Positions 17,833-28,283 of a stretch of 64,000 nucleotides of DNA are shown here, piece after piece. Source of the stretch: Caldicoprobacter oshimai DSM 21659 (GTDB taxonomy: Bacteria > Bacillota > Clostridia > Caldicoprobacterales > Caldicoprobacteraceae). Location: assembly GCA_000526435.1 (NCBI GenBank), contig JAGB01000001.1, positions 310,001-374,000 on the forward strand. The letters run 5' to 3'. The position numbers and the translations under genes are program-made. The notes beneath the pieces are model-generated. The model saw only the letters and a program-made list of their open reading frames with translations, ran no database searches and had not been told where the DNA came from. Numbering within the stretch: position 1 is the stretch's first letter; every line of letters begins with the position of its first letter.

Positions 17833-18010
17833 ATATAACCCCCAACCCTGCTTTTTTCAACAAGTATCATTCTACCATAAAGGCAAAACGTAGTCTAGGC
17901 TTGCATACACAGACAATCCAGCAGTCGTGAATTTATTTTTCACGTGTGAATTGCTGCATGCCTTTATATAAAGCTTGAATTTGTGGAAGGATTTTCTGGC
18001 TATGGTAGTA

Positions 18011-18049
18011 AAAATCCCGTCCATGCTTGGTACCTTTGGACGGGGTTTT
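18011..18049 (-). terminator. Rho-independent terminator (bidirectional)
   Basis: CCCGTCCA (18016-18023) pairs with TGGACGGG (18037-18044) around a 13-base loop. An A-run precedes the stem and TTTT follows, so it can stop transcripts from both sides, including that of the DUF554 gene ending at 18072. Confidence 0.75.
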
Positions 18050-18071
18050 GTCTACACAAACTCTAGTTTTG

Positions 18072-18797
18072 TCAAAATAAAGCCGGCCAAAAGGCGGCAA
18101 TTACAGCAAGCACAATTGCAGGGAGCATATTCGCAACTTTGATCCTTTTACTCCATACAAGGTTTATCCCCACACAGAAAATAAGAATGGAGCCAACAAG
18201 TGAAAGGTAATTCATAGCTAAATCCGTCATTACCGGTTTTAATAACGATGCAAGGACCGTTATCAGCCCTTCGAATATTAAAACCGGAATGGCAGAAAAG
18301 ATACACCCTTTCCCAAGGGAACAGGTCATCACCATGATGATGACGAAGTCGAGTATTGCTTTAGTTGCAAGTATGGACCAGTCGCCGGTTAGTCCATCCT
18401 CAATAGCACCGACAATGGCCATAGCCCCGATACAAACGGTCAATGATGCCGTTACAAAGGCGTTCACGAACTTGCTGTCTCTTGAATTCCCGGTCTTAAA
18501 CTTCAACCATTCGCCAAACTTTTCAAAAAAATGTTCAATATCGATGATTTCGCCTATCAGCGCACCAAGTGCAAGGCAAAGAGTCACCATCATAGCCTGA
18601 CCGCTATTGATAGCTCCATCAGTTATGGTTAACATCCCTTCCATAGCTCCGGCAATCCCTATAAATATAACGCTGATTCCACAGGCTATTTTTAAAGACT
18701 CCTGATGGCGATCCTTTAACAGCTTACCGAAAAGCATCCCCGATAAGCCGCCACCGATTATTCCTAACGTATTGACTATGGTTCCTAACCCGATCAT
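18072..18797 (-). CDS. DUF554 (YqgA-like) membrane protein
   Basis: A 241-residue membrane protein with about seven hydrophobic segments. The start GLGTIVNTLGIIGGGLSGML and the LCLALGALIGEIIDIE motif identify the DUF554 family (YqgA in E. coli). Its function is unknown; a transport role has been suggested from topology. The start ATG is preceded by a GGGGGTGG-type ribosome site. The upstream neighbour is the chemoreceptor gene, separated by about 100 bases. Confidence 0.8.
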   Translation of the reverse strand: MIGLGTIVNTLGIIGGGLSGMLFGKLLKDRHQESLKIACGISVIFIGIAGAMEGMLTITDGAINSGQAMMVTLCLALGALIGEIIDIEHFFEKFGEWLKFKTGNSRDSKFVNAFVTASLTVCIGAMAIVGAIEDGLTGDWSILATKAILDFVIIMVMTCSLGKGCIFSAIPVLIFEGLITVLASLLKPVMTDLAMNYLSLVGSILIFCVGINLVWSKRIKVANMLPAIVLAVIAAFWPALF

Positions 18798-18898
18798 CTT
18801 CCACCCCCGTGAAATTCTTTATCTCACTTAACGTCTTTTCCACACATTCAACAAAAGGCATTTGCAAGCTTTGGCTTCTTTAAACGATGGGTAGCTAG

Positions 18899-20968
18899 CT
18901 ACAGCTCAACCTGCGCTATCATGCTTGCTAATTTATTGGATGATTCCGTATTCATCTTCATAGCGTTATCTATATCCCGTACTGCACTTACCATTTCGCT
19001 ATTCTGCTCGGCAATGTTAGCTATAGCTGCTGTTGCCTGTTGCATTGTTGAAGACACATCATTTATTGCCGTTGCCACAGAGTTTACGGTTGCCTTAAGT
19101 TGCTCTACCGTACTTGACAATTCCCCTAAAACTCCACTTAAGACGGCCCCGTCATTTCTATAATTTTCTATTGCATTTAACATCGAGTTATAATCCTTTA
19201 AAACATTTTCATCAAGGAACTTTAATAGGTTGTTTGTAGCTGAAATCAGCCTATTTACCGATGTATCTATGTCCTCCGCAAACTGCTTTATTCTTCCCGC
19301 CGATCTATTAGAATCTTCTGCTAATCTCCTTATTTCCTCTGCTACAACTGCAAACCCTCTACCTCCCTCACCTGCTCTAGCTGCTTCTATAGAAGCATTT
19401 AAGGACAATATATTCGTTTTTGCCGCTATGCTTAAAATTGTCTCCGCTAACATTCTAACCTGTTCCGCACTCTTCGCAGACTCTACGGCAGACTCAACTT
19501 CATTTTTAGCCACACCCAAAATATTCATCGTATTATCTTTAGACTCTTTAAACTGTTCATCCAACTCTGCTGCCTTTCTGGCTATTTCATTGGCAGTCTT
19601 TGCTCCTTCTTCCGCTTTGCTGGCAAACATGGACATTGCTCTATTTAAGTCAGTGGCTGACTGAGATATAGATTCAGCCGTCGCACTGGTCTCTTGCATA
19701 CCGGCTGATAGCTCTTGCGTAGTAGCTGATACTTCTTCCGAAAGGCTTAATAGCGTAGTTATCTTCTCCAAGGTAGTGTTATAAATTTTATTATTTATAG
19801 TCGATAGCTCTTTTAGATTAGCCGTAAAGTCCCTTAACTTCTCTATGATCACCTTAAAAGCTCTAAATATCTCGCCTACTTCATCTTTTCTATTTAAATA
19901 TTTATCGTCTACATCTATGTTCAATTTTAAATTGGATATATTATCTGCCATCGTCCTGGTCATCATAATCGGTCTAGCTATACCATTTGCTATAACGAAA
20001 GAAACTCCTATGCATGCGCACAAGAATATTATGGATATAAATAAGGTAATCTTTTCAAACTTATCTTTTGCCTCAAGTATTGCGCCTTTATCGACTGCTA
20101 TCCCTATAGCCCAACCCGTTTCATCTACTTTATCAAAGAAAAAGGCCCTTTCTTTCCCGTCGTAATCCTTTATTATTCTTTGATATAATGATACACTTGA
20201 TAACTTTATTAAGTTATCAAGTTTCCCTTCTAATATCTCTGCTGCTCTGGTTATTTTATTGGGTTTGGCTGAAAAATCCGGATTTGGATGGCTGATTATA
20301 TTGCCTCGTCTATCTATTAAAAATATGTAATACGATTCTTTAGCCTTATCCAATGTGCTTTCATAGCTCGCATTGCTCAGAGTAGCCGAAGATTCAGCAT
20401 CCACTGTATATTTTCCAATAGAATTTATATATTGGTCTATATGCGATATTTGCATGTCTACTCCCAACACCGCTTTTCTGCCATCGTTTAGCGTAATTTC
20501 TTTAGACAACGTTAAGACCAGATTCTTTGTCTTGGCATCTACATATGGGTCACACACATAAATCTGCCCACTATTCTCTCTTGCCTTGACATACCACTCC
20601 CTAGTTAAAGGATTATAATCATCCGGCACCCGCCCGGATGCGTCAATAAATGTTCCATCCTCAAATGCTAGGTAATATAGGTTTTCAAAGCCCATCTTAC
20701 CCGTTTCTTCTAAGACTTTATACAATGTATCTTTTTCATAATTTTTGGCCAGTATTACCCTTTCAGCTACGATTTCCAAGTTTTGCTTTTCTTTGAATAT
20801 CCATGCATCTATATCGCCGGCTTTTAGTTTTACCTCAGCTATCACCTTATCTTGTATAGTGTTTTCTAAATACTTCAGCGATATAAAATTATTCAATCCC
20901 CACATTGTTCCAACGCATACTACGCACATTATTATAGCAACTAAACTTATCTTATGTTTAATCTTCAC
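18899..20968 (-). CDS. Methyl-accepting chemotaxis protein with dCache-type sensor
   Basis: A transmembrane chemoreceptor. In order it has a first membrane segment (about 5-25), a large extracellular Cache domain ([22 protein letters not shown] and [15 protein letters not shown] are typical), a second segment near 310-330, HAMP, and the cytoplasmic coiled coil. The tip contains [18 protein letters not shown], which binds CheA and CheW. I choose GTG 20968 as the start: AGGAGG lies seven bases upstream and the protein then begins with [13 protein letters not shown], a normal signal-anchor. The longer frame to 21061 would add 31 residues without a ribosome site. The ligand is unknown and no chemotaxis genes are nearby. 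Confidence 0.85.
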   Translation of the reverse strand: MKIKHKISLVAIIMCVVCVGTMWGLNNFISLKYLENTIQDKVIAEVKLKAGDIDAWIFKEKQNLEIVAERVILAKNYEKDTLYKVLEETGKMGFENLYYLAFEDGTFIDASGRVPDDYNPLTREWYVKARENSGQIYVCDPYVDAKTKNLVLTLSKEITLNDGRKAVLGVDMQISHIDQYINSIGKYTVDAESSATLSNASYESTLDKAKESYYIFLIDRRGNIISHPNPDFSAKPNKITRAAEILEGKLDNLIKLSSVSLYQRIIKDYDGKERAFFFDKVDETGWAIGIAVDKGAILEAKDKFEKITLFISIIFLCACIGVSFVIANGIARPIMMTRTMADNISNLKLNIDVDDKYLNRKDEVGEIFRAFKVIIEKLRDFTANLKELSTINNKIYNTTLEKITTLLSLSEEVSATTQELSAGMQETSATAESISQSATDLNRAMSMFASKAEEGAKTANEIARKAAELDEQFKESKDNTMNILGVAKNEVESAVESAKSAEQVRMLAETILSIAAKTNILSLNASIEAARAGEGGRGFAVVAEEIRRLAEDSNRSAGRIKQFAEDIDTSVNRLISATNNLLKFLDENVLKDYNSMLNAIENYRNDGAVLSGVLGELSSTVEQLKATVNSVATAINDVSSTMQQATAAIANIAEQNSEMVSAVRDIDNAMKMNTESSNKLASMIAQVEL

Positions 20969-21250
20969 CGTTACACCTCCTATTAGCTCAATTTTTGTCA
21001 TTATAGGGCTATTATTGTTGCCTACCTTATTGGCCCAATCTTTGATTTCATGCTTGTACATTTTAACTACCTAGATTTATATGCCATGCACTATAATGTA
21101 ACGTCGTCTATATCGTGTTACAGCACAAATTATACCGCTGCGTTTGCAATTTATAACTTCCTCATACCCATCCTCCTTGAATTTATAGCCTCATATAAGT
21201 TATTTACCTGTAATCAAGGTCGATATATCAAAAAAATGGCTTAAATTGAC

Positions 21251-22009
21251 TTATTTTATCATAAGATCAAAGCCTTGTTTGCGGATAACGTTCAGTATTT
21301 CCTGGCGTTTGGGATTATACTGTTTAAGCCTGACAACCACCTGGTTACTGAAACTATCAACCGGCCTGCCGGGCTCCCTTAGATCGTAGTAGGTACGCAT
21401 TTCTTCATCGTATTCTTTGATCTCATCTAGATAGTTTTCAAAAACTGTATAGGTATTTTCAAAAACCCTAAGCCGCATTTCCATTCTAGGTTTAAGCTGC
21501 GGATTTTGATTTGGATATCCCAAACCAAGGCCTATAACCGGGAATGTCAACTCTGGCAGTTTTAAAAGCTCACAGATTTTCTCAGAATCGTTGAGAATGC
21601 TCCCTAAATATACCGTCCCCAGCCCCATGGATTCTGCAGCTATTACAACATTTTGAGCCATTATACACGCATCGGTGAACGCTGCAAAAAAGCGATCCAT
21701 ATCCCTGGCGGTTTCTACGAAGCAGCCCTTCTCTTTTGCTATTTGATCGTTTCTGTATTGATCCACGATAAAAATGAGGAGTTCAGGGACTCTTGCCACA
21801 TACTCCTGCTTGCAAACTTCGGCAATCCTGCTTTTGATTTCCGGATCCGTGACGTGGATAATGGAACAGGCTTGCATGCCGGTAGATGTCGCCGTGCGCC
21901 TTGCGACTTCCATTAACAGTTCAAAAATCTCTCGGGGAATCTTCTGATCCTTAAACTCCCTGATAGTACGATGCGCAAGTTGCGTTCGAATGGTTTCATT
22001 TATGTCCAT
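21251..22009 (-). CDS. Nitroreductase family FMN oxidoreductase (NfsA/NfrA-like)
   Basis: A 252-residue flavoprotein. The FMN-binding start HRTIREFKD (about 13-21), the RTATSTGMQACSIIHV region and the C-terminal VVRLKQYNP segment place it with NADPH-dependent nitro/flavin reductases of the NfsA/NfrA type. These homodimers reduce nitroaromatics, quinones or flavins in the cytoplasm. It is a single gene; the minus-strand upstream region has TATAAT-like stretches. The physiological substrate is unknown. Confidence 0.85.
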   Translation of the reverse strand: MDINETIRTQLAHRTIREFKDQKIPREIFELLMEVARRTATSTGMQACSIIHVTDPEIKSRIAEVCKQEYVARVPELLIFIVDQYRNDQIAKEKGCFVETARDMDRFFAAFTDACIMAQNVVIAAESMGLGTVYLGSILNDSEKICELLKLPELTFPVIGLGLGYPNQNPQLKPRMEMRLRVFENTYTVFENYLDEIKEYDEEMRTYYDLREPGRPVDSFSNQVVVRLKQYNPKRQEILNVIRKQGFDLMIK

Positions 22010-22269
22010 CTCATAATCCTCCTCTTCTTTTTGTCTGTTGCTATATATATATAATATAATCCTCTTTTCGCAGGTAAAAACTCTTGTTTTTTAGCAACAC
22101 AATGCGCTCAATGTCAACATGTTGGATCTACACACCATGCAATCCGATATTATGCTCGCGCTACCAAATGTATCTCGTAATTGTAATAGCATTGTTGGCA
22201 TAATCTCCCCTGTATAAAATGCGTGTTAGGATTTTTCCCAATAATTTTTATAAAACAGGAAAATAAAAC

Positions 22270-22298
22270 TACATTTTGTAAATTCATTGTGATATAAT
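22270..22298 (+). promoter_or_regulatory. Extended -10 promoter of the GH120 gene
   Basis: TGATATAAT at 22290-22298 is an extended -10 element (TGnTATAAT), about 50 bases before the GH120 start; the -35 is weak. The rest of 22010-22269 shows no gene. Confidence 0.5.
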
Positions 22299-22346
22299 TT
22301 AAGCAAGTGCAGTATACACAAATACCAAATAAAGGGGAATTTTGTC

Positions 22347-24341
22347 ATGAAATATTATGTAGACGTAAATGCCGAGAGAGACGGTGACGGTTCCAAGGAA
22401 AGGCCATTTAAACGCATCAACGATGCTGCAAAGGTGGCGCTTCCCGGAGATGAAATATTGGTAGCTCCTGGGATTTACCGGGAGTATGTAGACCCGGTTC
22501 ATTCCGGCACCGAAGATGCCCGTATCACTTATACTAGTATTGTACCTCTCGGTGCTGTGATTACCGGAGCCGAACAGGTAAAAACTTGGAAGCATTACGA
22601 AGGAAATGTCTGGGTATGCCGCATCCCAAACAGCTTCTTCGGCGATTACAATCCCTATACTACCTTTGTATTTGGAGACTGGTATTTCGCTAGGCCACTT
22701 AAACATACTGGCTGCGTTTTCTTAAATGACAAAGCGATGTATGAAGCCTCCACTTTGGAAGAATGTCTCAAAGGCGAAGTTTATGAGTACAGCTGGGTAC
22801 CGGAAGAATCCATTTATAAGTGGTATACAGAACAGGACCCAGAAACCGATGAGACAATCATTTATGCCAATTTCCAAGGGCTGAATCCAAATGAGGAAAA
22901 TGTAGAGATCACAGTACGCCGCAGGTGCTTTATGCCATCTAAGCCAGGCGTCAGCTATATCACCGTCAGAGGATTCAAGATCGATAAAGCAGCTACCACC
23001 TGGGCACCGCCAGCAGCTTTTCAGGACGGCATGATCGGCCCTCACTGGAGCAAGGGCTGGATCATAGAAGACTGCGAAATTTCAAACAGCAGGTGTGCGG
23101 GCATTTCCCTGGGTAAATACTATGATCCTGACAACGACCATTATTTCACAAAGAAACACGTAAAAAGTCCTACACAGATGGAACGCGACGCGGTTTGCCG
23201 CGGCCAATATCACGGTTGGCTGAAAGAAAAAGTCGGCAGCCATATAATTCGCCGCTGCAACATCCACCACTGTGAACAGGGCGGCATCATTGGCAGGATG
23301 GGCGGTGCATTCAGCATCATTGAGGACAACCATATCCACCATATAAATAATATGCAAGAGCTGGGCGGTGCAGAAATTGCCGGGATAAAATTGCATGCGG
23401 CCATCGATGTGATCATACGCCGCAACCATATCCACCATTGCACAATGGGGATCTGGTGCGACTGGGAAGCACAGGGCACGCGCATTACACAGAACCTGCT
23501 CCATGATAACCAGCGGCCGCCGCATATCAAAAAGCTTGAAGGAAATATGGAGTGCCAAGATATATTTGTTGAAGTCAGCCATGGTCCAACGCTGATCGAT
23601 AACAATATACTGCTTTCAGAGGTCAGCCTTCGCTTTGCAACCCAAGGCGTGGCTTTGGTTCACAATCTCATCTGTGGTGCATTTACCTCAGTTGGCAGGG
23701 GAACCGGTTGGCGTTACACGCCATACCACATACCACACCGTACGGAAGTGATGGGCTGGATGACCATCCTTCACGGCGACAACCGTTTCTACAACAACAT
23801 ATTTGTCCAGAAGTGGCCAGCTGAAGACCATAGGGACCATAACGATCATGACTCACAACAGACCATCCGGGAAAACAGGCAGGTCGGCACCCACGTTTTC
23901 GACGAGTACCCCACCTATGATGAATGGATTGCGCAGTTCGACTTTTCTAAGCCTCCAGACATGAGAGCTTTAGAACCTGTACACTTTGGTCATTTGCCGA
24001 TCTGGAGTGAAGGAAATGCATACTTGAATGGTGCCCAACCATGGAAAAAGGAAAAGAATTACCTGCTGGTTGAAAAAGGCGATGGGGAGATTAAGGTCGA
24101 ACTGGTGGAAAGGGACGGCCACTATTATCTGGTCACAAATATATTCGATTACATAAAAGATTTCAACGTACGGATGATCAACACTCAGGTGCTCGGCAAA
24201 GCGTTCGAACCGGAACAATATTTTGAAAACCCTGATGGAACGCCGATACGCTTTGATACAGACTACTTTGGAAATCATCGTGGCCTGCAAGTCATCCCGG
24301 GTCCCTTTGCATCGCCTTCTAACGAGATTAAAGTATTATAA
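22347..24341 (+). CDS. Glycoside hydrolase family 120, probable beta-xylosidase
   Basis: A 664-residue right-handed parallel beta-helix enzyme. From memory of the family it resembles XylC of Thermoanaerobacterium saccharolyticum over its length: EGNVWVCRIPNSFFG, YANFQGLNPNEENVEITVRR, WAPPAAFQDGMIGP and EIAGIKLHAAIDV all have counterparts. The XylC catalytic pair is conserved: Asp372 in CDWEAQGTR (nucleophile) and Glu409 in DIFVEVSHGP (acid/base). The predicted reaction is release of xylose from xylo-oligosaccharides with retention. There is no signal peptide, so it should act in the cytoplasm on imported oligosaccharides. It is monocistronic, with an extended -10 promoter and a strong terminator; no transporter or regulator is adjacent. 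Confidence 0.85.
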   Translation: MKYYVDVNAERDGDGSKERPFKRINDAAKVALPGDEILVAPGIYREYVDPVHSGTEDARITYTSIVPLGAVITGAEQVKTWKHYEGNVWVCRIPNSFFGDYNPYTTFVFGDWYFARPLKHTGCVFLNDKAMYEASTLEECLKGEVYEYSWVPEESIYKWYTEQDPETDETIIYANFQGLNPNEENVEITVRRRCFMPSKPGVSYITVRGFKIDKAATTWAPPAAFQDGMIGPHWSKGWIIEDCEISNSRCAGISLGKYYDPDNDHYFTKKHVKSPTQMERDAVCRGQYHGWLKEKVGSHIIRRCNIHHCEQGGIIGRMGGAFSIIEDNHIHHINNMQELGGAEIAGIKLHAAIDVIIRRNHIHHCTMGIWCDWEAQGTRITQNLLHDNQRPPHIKKLEGNMECQDIFVEVSHGPTLIDNNILLSEVSLRFATQGVALVHNLICGAFTSVGRGTGWRYTPYHIPHRTEVMGWMTILHGDNRFYNNIFVQKWPAEDHRDHNDHDSQQTIRENRQVGTHVFDEYPTYDEWIAQFDFSKPPDMRALEPVHFGHLPIWSEGNAYLNGAQPWKKEKNYLLVEKGDGEIKVELVERDGHYYLVTNIFDYIKDFNVRMINTQVLGKAFEPEQYFENPDGTPIRFDTDYFGNHRGLQVIPGPFASPSNEIKVL

Positions 24342-24375
24342 TCATCGATACAAGCGTTATATGTAATAAATAAGT

Positions 24376-24441
24376 GGACGTCTCATCTCCGGGATATTAA
24401 CGAAAAAGCTTTATCAATGCCGGAGGGAGACGTCCTTTTTT
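24376..24441 (+). terminator. Rho-independent terminator of the GH120 gene
   Basis: GGACGTCTC (24376-24384) pairs with GAGACGTCC (24427-24435), with an inner CTCCGG/CCGGAG helix, followed by T6. Confidence 0.85.
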
Positions 24442-24451
24442 ATCATCGTCC

Positions 24452-24664
24452 TTAACACCACTTACTCCACGTACAAAAGCTCTTAAGTAATTCGGTTGTA
24501 GAAATATTTCGTATCACAAACGCGAGCGCAAGCACCAAAAAAGCAATACGACCACATTTGTGCCGCTTGGATTTGCCTGCCGGAAGCCAAATAACTATCG
24601 CTGTTACAGTTAACACGATACTCGCTCCATATTTATTTACAGAAAAAAGAATTACCACACACAT
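24452..24664 (-). CDS. Possible small membrane protein
   Basis: A 70-codon frame with two hydrophobic stretches (SIVLTVTAIVIWL and IAFLVLALAFVI) separated by a basic segment. No ribosome site precedes the ATG and no family is recognised. It may be chance or a remnant; it is listed because it fills an otherwise empty interval beside another membrane protein gene. Confidence 0.25.
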   Translation of the reverse strand: MCVVILFSVNKYGASIVLTVTAIVIWLPAGKSKRHKCGRIAFLVLALAFVIRNISTTELLKSFCTWSKWC

Positions 24665-24780
24665 TCTGATTTAGTAAGGATACCACTATTTTTAATGCGA
24701 TAAGTAGGGCTTTGGTATTCATTTAATCACTCCCCTTGCTTGTTGCACGAAACGTATCAAAGCTACAGCAAACTCAATTT

Positions 24781-25281
24781 TCACTTATTACTCTTATTTG
24801 CAAAATGAAGGTATGACAGTATGCATATCGGCAGGAAGTAGCAACACCACACTTCTAAAATCAACGTTCCAATCCAATCAACGCCACTCTGTTTCGAATT
24901 AAACACCCCAAGCATGGGTGTAAGAAAACAACCTATAAAAAAGGCTCCATGAACCATTAACAGCCCTTTTAGCCACTTATCCGACCTGGATTTGGCGTTA
25001 ATCGTGAGACCAATGAAAAAAGTTGCTAAAGACATAACTCCATACCCTAACAGATCATAGCTGAAGAATAATCCCAATCGTTTATAATCAATGATTCTTA
25101 ATGCCTCATCCCCTAATGAATCAAGTCTGACTGCCGTTGCCTGTGCAAAATACACCAACAGAATCAAAACAGCATAAACCCCGGATAATACCATAGCAGT
25201 ATTCGCAGCAACTTTATGTTCTTCATCGCTTTCAGCATGAAATCCGGCTAACATCATCACAAAGCCAAATGCTAGAAACAT
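24781..25281 (-). CDS. Polytopic membrane protein, unknown; start uncertain
   Basis: A frame of 166 codons encoding about five hydrophobic segments. The open frame continues 11 codons upstream of ATG 25281 (QFGSYLVC...) to a stop, and the first membrane helix seems to begin there, so the N-terminus may be cut. In a neighbouring frame the bases just upstream read ENLDECKAKIGNLE, which looks coding, so a frameshift near 25295 is possible. No family recognised. The interval 25300-25662 holds nothing I can support. Confidence 0.4.
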   Translation of the reverse strand: MFLAFGFVMMLAGFHAESDEEHKVAANTAMVLSGVYAVLILLVYFAQATAVRLDSLGDEALRIIDYKRLGLFFSYDLLGYGVMSLATFFIGLTINAKSRSDKWLKGLLMVHGAFFIGCFLTPMLGVFNSKQSGVDWIGTLILEVWCCYFLPICILSYLHFANKSNK

Positions 25282-25662
25282 GCATACTAAGTAACTTCCA
25301 AATTGCCGATTTTTGCCTTACACTCGTCTAAATTCTCGTTTAATACGGGGTTTCTATATTCTTTTCCAGTATGGCCTGAAAAGAGTTTCTTCTGCGCTGA
25401 CAACTATTTTATGGCTTCTACAATCTTCTCTTTTAGAGTATATTCTAGTGTAAGAATGCTTACATAGAATGTACATCCATTCTGTCTCTTCAACCTATAC
25501 ATATATAATCGTTTATCTACCCTGTCAACTCAACCCTGCCTAATTTTGAATTAAAATTTCACACAAAAATATACCCTCGATATGTTCCCATGTACGCATT
25601 TAGGCGCTATAGTTCGAGTAGATAAGTTGAATGTAATCCAGCAAATCCAGTAAAATCAAGAC

Positions 25663-27036
25663 TTACACCCTTGACATCAACGTCACGCACTCCACATGCG
25701 TCGTATGCGGGAACATGTCCACCGGCTGCACCTCAATCACCCGATATTCCTGCTCAGTTAAAAGCTTCAAATCCCTTGCAAGGGTTGCTGGATTGCATGA
25801 AACATACACAATTCTCTGCGGTGCCATACGGATTAATGCTTCCAATACCCCTGCCTCACATCCTTTTCTGGGTGGGTCGAGCACCACCACATCGGCACGC
25901 AAACCAGAATCCACCAGCTTCGGGATGACTTCTTCAGCCTTTCCGGTTATAAACTCAACGTTTGCAATACCGTTTATTCTGGCATTTTCCCATGCATCCT
26001 GTACCGCCTGGGGCACTTCCTCTATACCATACACCTTTGCAGCACTGCGCGCCAGAAAGAGCGAAATGGTCCCTATTCCGCTGTACAGGTCTATAACAGT
26101 CTCCCTACCCGTTAAACCGGCGTATTCCAGTGCTTTGCTGTACAAAATCTCTGTTTGTGCCGGATTTACCTGAAAAAATGAAAGCGGCGATATCTTAAAG
26201 GTTAACCCGGCCAATATATCAACTATATATCCTTGTCCCCACAGAGTAATATTCTCATCGCCCAATATTACATTGGTCTTCTTAGAATTTATATTCTGTA
26301 CAATGCCGGTTATACCTGGTATATTGTTCCTTAAAAGCTCAACCAGCTTGTCCTTGTAGGGCAGGTATCTCCCGTTTGTTACAATAATCACCATAAGCTG
26401 TCCGGTTTTAAATCCCACCTTAGTTACAACATGGCGGATAATTCCATGGTGAGCATTTTCATCATATACAGGGACATTATACTTTTCTATGAATTTTCTT
26501 GTAATCTCGATAACCTTATCGTTAACTTGATGATTAATGATGCACCTATCTATATCAACAATATCATGGCTTCTAGGTACAAAGAAACCAATAGATAGTG
26601 AACCGCCAGTCATTCCTACAGGAAACTGGGCCTTATTGCGGTATCTCCAGGGTTGCTGCATGCCTATAGTGTCATGTATTTTTACGCCTGTAATTTTCCC
26701 TATGCGCTCCAAAGCATCACGCACCCTACGGGTTTTAAACTCAAGCTGGCGATTGTATGAAAGGTGCTGAAGAGAACACCCACCGCATCTTTTTGCATAA
26801 GGGCATGGTGGAAGCATCCTATCCGGAGAGGGAATGATTATCTTCAATAGCTCACCATATCCATAGTTCCTGCCTGCTTTCACAGCTCTGATCCTGACTC
26901 TCTCACCAGGCAGCGCGCCTTCTACAAACATGGTAAATCCATCTATGCGTCCTATGCCCTCTCCATCGACGCTTATATCGTCAACATTCATTTCATATTC
27001 CTGGTTTTCTTTAACTGGAATCCTTTTTTGTTTCAT
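25663..27036 (-). CDS. rlmD: 23S rRNA (uracil-C5)-methyltransferase, RumA/RlmD family
   Basis: A 457-residue enzyme that makes 5-methyluridine in 23S rRNA with S-adenosylmethionine. It has an N-terminal TRAM RNA-binding domain (about 8-65), Fe-S cysteines in CPYAKRCGGC (about 78-87) with a fourth later, SAM motif VIDLYSGIGTISLFLA (about 315-330), DPPRKGCE and the catalytic Cys in IVYVSCNPATLARDL. In Bacillus the homologue modifies both U747 and U1939 (RlmCD); which site is used here cannot be read from sequence. It is an isolated minus-strand gene. Confidence 0.88.
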   Translation of the reverse strand: MKQKRIPVKENQEYEMNVDDISVDGEGIGRIDGFTMFVEGALPGERVRIRAVKAGRNYGYGELLKIIIPSPDRMLPPCPYAKRCGGCSLQHLSYNRQLEFKTRRVRDALERIGKITGVKIHDTIGMQQPWRYRNKAQFPVGMTGGSLSIGFFVPRSHDIVDIDRCIINHQVNDKVIEITRKFIEKYNVPVYDENAHHGIIRHVVTKVGFKTGQLMVIIVTNGRYLPYKDKLVELLRNNIPGITGIVQNINSKKTNVILGDENITLWGQGYIVDILAGLTFKISPLSFFQVNPAQTEILYSKALEYAGLTGRETVIDLYSGIGTISLFLARSAAKVYGIEEVPQAVQDAWENARINGIANVEFITGKAEEVIPKLVDSGLRADVVVLDPPRKGCEAGVLEALIRMAPQRIVYVSCNPATLARDLKLLTEQEYRVIEVQPVDMFPHTTHVECVTLMSRV

Positions 27037-27254
27037 CTATTACTTTCACCCTACTTCTATAATTGAGTACTTAGTTATTGTTATGTTGCTGCAATAGTAA
27101 TGCAAGAAAAATACCAAAGAAAACTGGCATCAACCTTAACTTATTTTAGCACATCCTATCGTATAAATTCATCCTTTATCACAAAATTTTAGCACAAGAT
27201 AGAGCTTACCGTGCTAAAAACATAGAATTCCTTAAACGCCAAAAATAAGATACA

Positions 27255-27289
27255 AAAAGGGGCCTAACATAAACATGCTGGCCCCTTTT
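27255..27289 (-). terminator. Rho-independent terminator (bidirectional)
   Basis: AAAAGGGGCC (27255-27264) pairs perfectly with GGCCCCTTTT (27280-27289), just beyond the LysM gene stop. The rest of 27037-27254 shows no gene. Confidence 0.85.
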
Positions 27290-27306
27290 ATCAACATTTA
27301 AAATGT

Positions 27307-28188
27307 TCATACAGGTATGCAGATCCTTTGACCTATCTGCAGCCTGTTGGGATTTACACCCGGATTGGCCGCCATAATGGCCTCTACCGTGGTGTTAAAC
27401 CTCCTGGCAAGGTTGAAAAATGTGTCACCTGCCCTTATTATATACGGCATAGTGCCAGCAGGGCATCCGGACGGTGCATCTATCGGTATACATATCCTTT
27501 GACCTATCTGCAGCCTGTTGGGATCCACACCCGGATTGGCTGCCATGATGGCTTCTACAGTAGTATTAAACCTCCTGGCAAGGTTGAAGAAGGTATCACC
27601 TGCTCTTATTATATATGGCGTGGTACCGGCTGGGCATACAGGTGATACAGCGGTCGGTATGCATATCCTCTGACCAATCAGCAGGCCTTGTGGATCTACA
27701 CCCGGATTGGCTGCCATCAAAGCTTCAACAGTGGTATTGAATCTCCTTGCAAGAGAGAAAAATGTGTCTCCAGCCCTGACGGTATACACAAACGTCCCAG
27801 GTGGACATACGGGCTGGGGAACAGCCAACGGTATACAGATAACCTGCCCTACCCTCAAATTCTGAGGATCAATACCCGGGTTGGCTTCAATGAGATCGTC
27901 TACCGAAACATTGAAACGGCGTGCAATCGCAAACAGGGTATCACCCGGCCTGATGGTGTAGAAATTCCCTTCGGGACAGGGCGGGAATTGCGGCTGCATA
28001 GGTATGCATATTCTCTGGCCAATCTGCAAACGGTTAGGGTCAACCCCGGGATTTGCAGAAATAATCGCAGCCACCGTTGTATTAAACCTTCTCGCAAGAG
28101 AAAAGAAAGTATCTCCCGGCCTAATGATATAAGGCATAGTACCAGGAGGACATTGCTGCAAAGCATAATAGTCCATAGGGTATTCCAT
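27307..28188 (-). CDS. Five-LysM-repeat protein
   Basis: A 293-residue protein made almost entirely of five LysM domains of about 45 residues, each introduced by a short Cys-Pro linker (for example CPPGTMPYIIRPGDTFFSLA) and ending IGQRICIP. LysM domains bind N-acetylglucosamine in peptidoglycan, spore cortex or chitin. There is no catalytic domain and no clear signal peptide. In spore-formers such proteins are often spore-coat or spore-envelope components; that role is inference. Repeats 4 and 5 are almost identical, suggesting recent duplication. The ribosome site GGGGGAGG lies ten bases before the ATG. Confidence 0.85.
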   Translation of the reverse strand: MEYPMDYYALQQCPPGTMPYIIRPGDTFFSLARRFNTTVAAIISANPGVDPNRLQIGQRICIPMQPQFPPCPEGNFYTIRPGDTLFAIARRFNVSVDDLIEANPGIDPQNLRVGQVICIPLAVPQPVCPPGTFVYTVRAGDTFFSLARRFNTTVEALMAANPGVDPQGLLIGQRICIPTAVSPVCPAGTTPYIIRAGDTFFNLARRFNTTVEAIMAANPGVDPNRLQIGQRICIPIDAPSGCPAGTMPYIIRAGDTFFNLARRFNTTVEAIMAANPGVNPNRLQIGQRICIPV

Positions 28189-28283
28189 CGTTCCATTACC
28201 TCCCCCTTTTGCGTTACTACTTTACTACAATATATTCAGGGAAGTAAGGAACTGTTACCCATCAGGCTTACTTTTGCAATCAT

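Noticed and set aside
27307-28188. Regularly spaced repeats that might suggest a CRISPR array
   Set aside because: The repeats are about 170 bp apart and encode LysM domains in frame; there are no short identical repeats with unique spacers.
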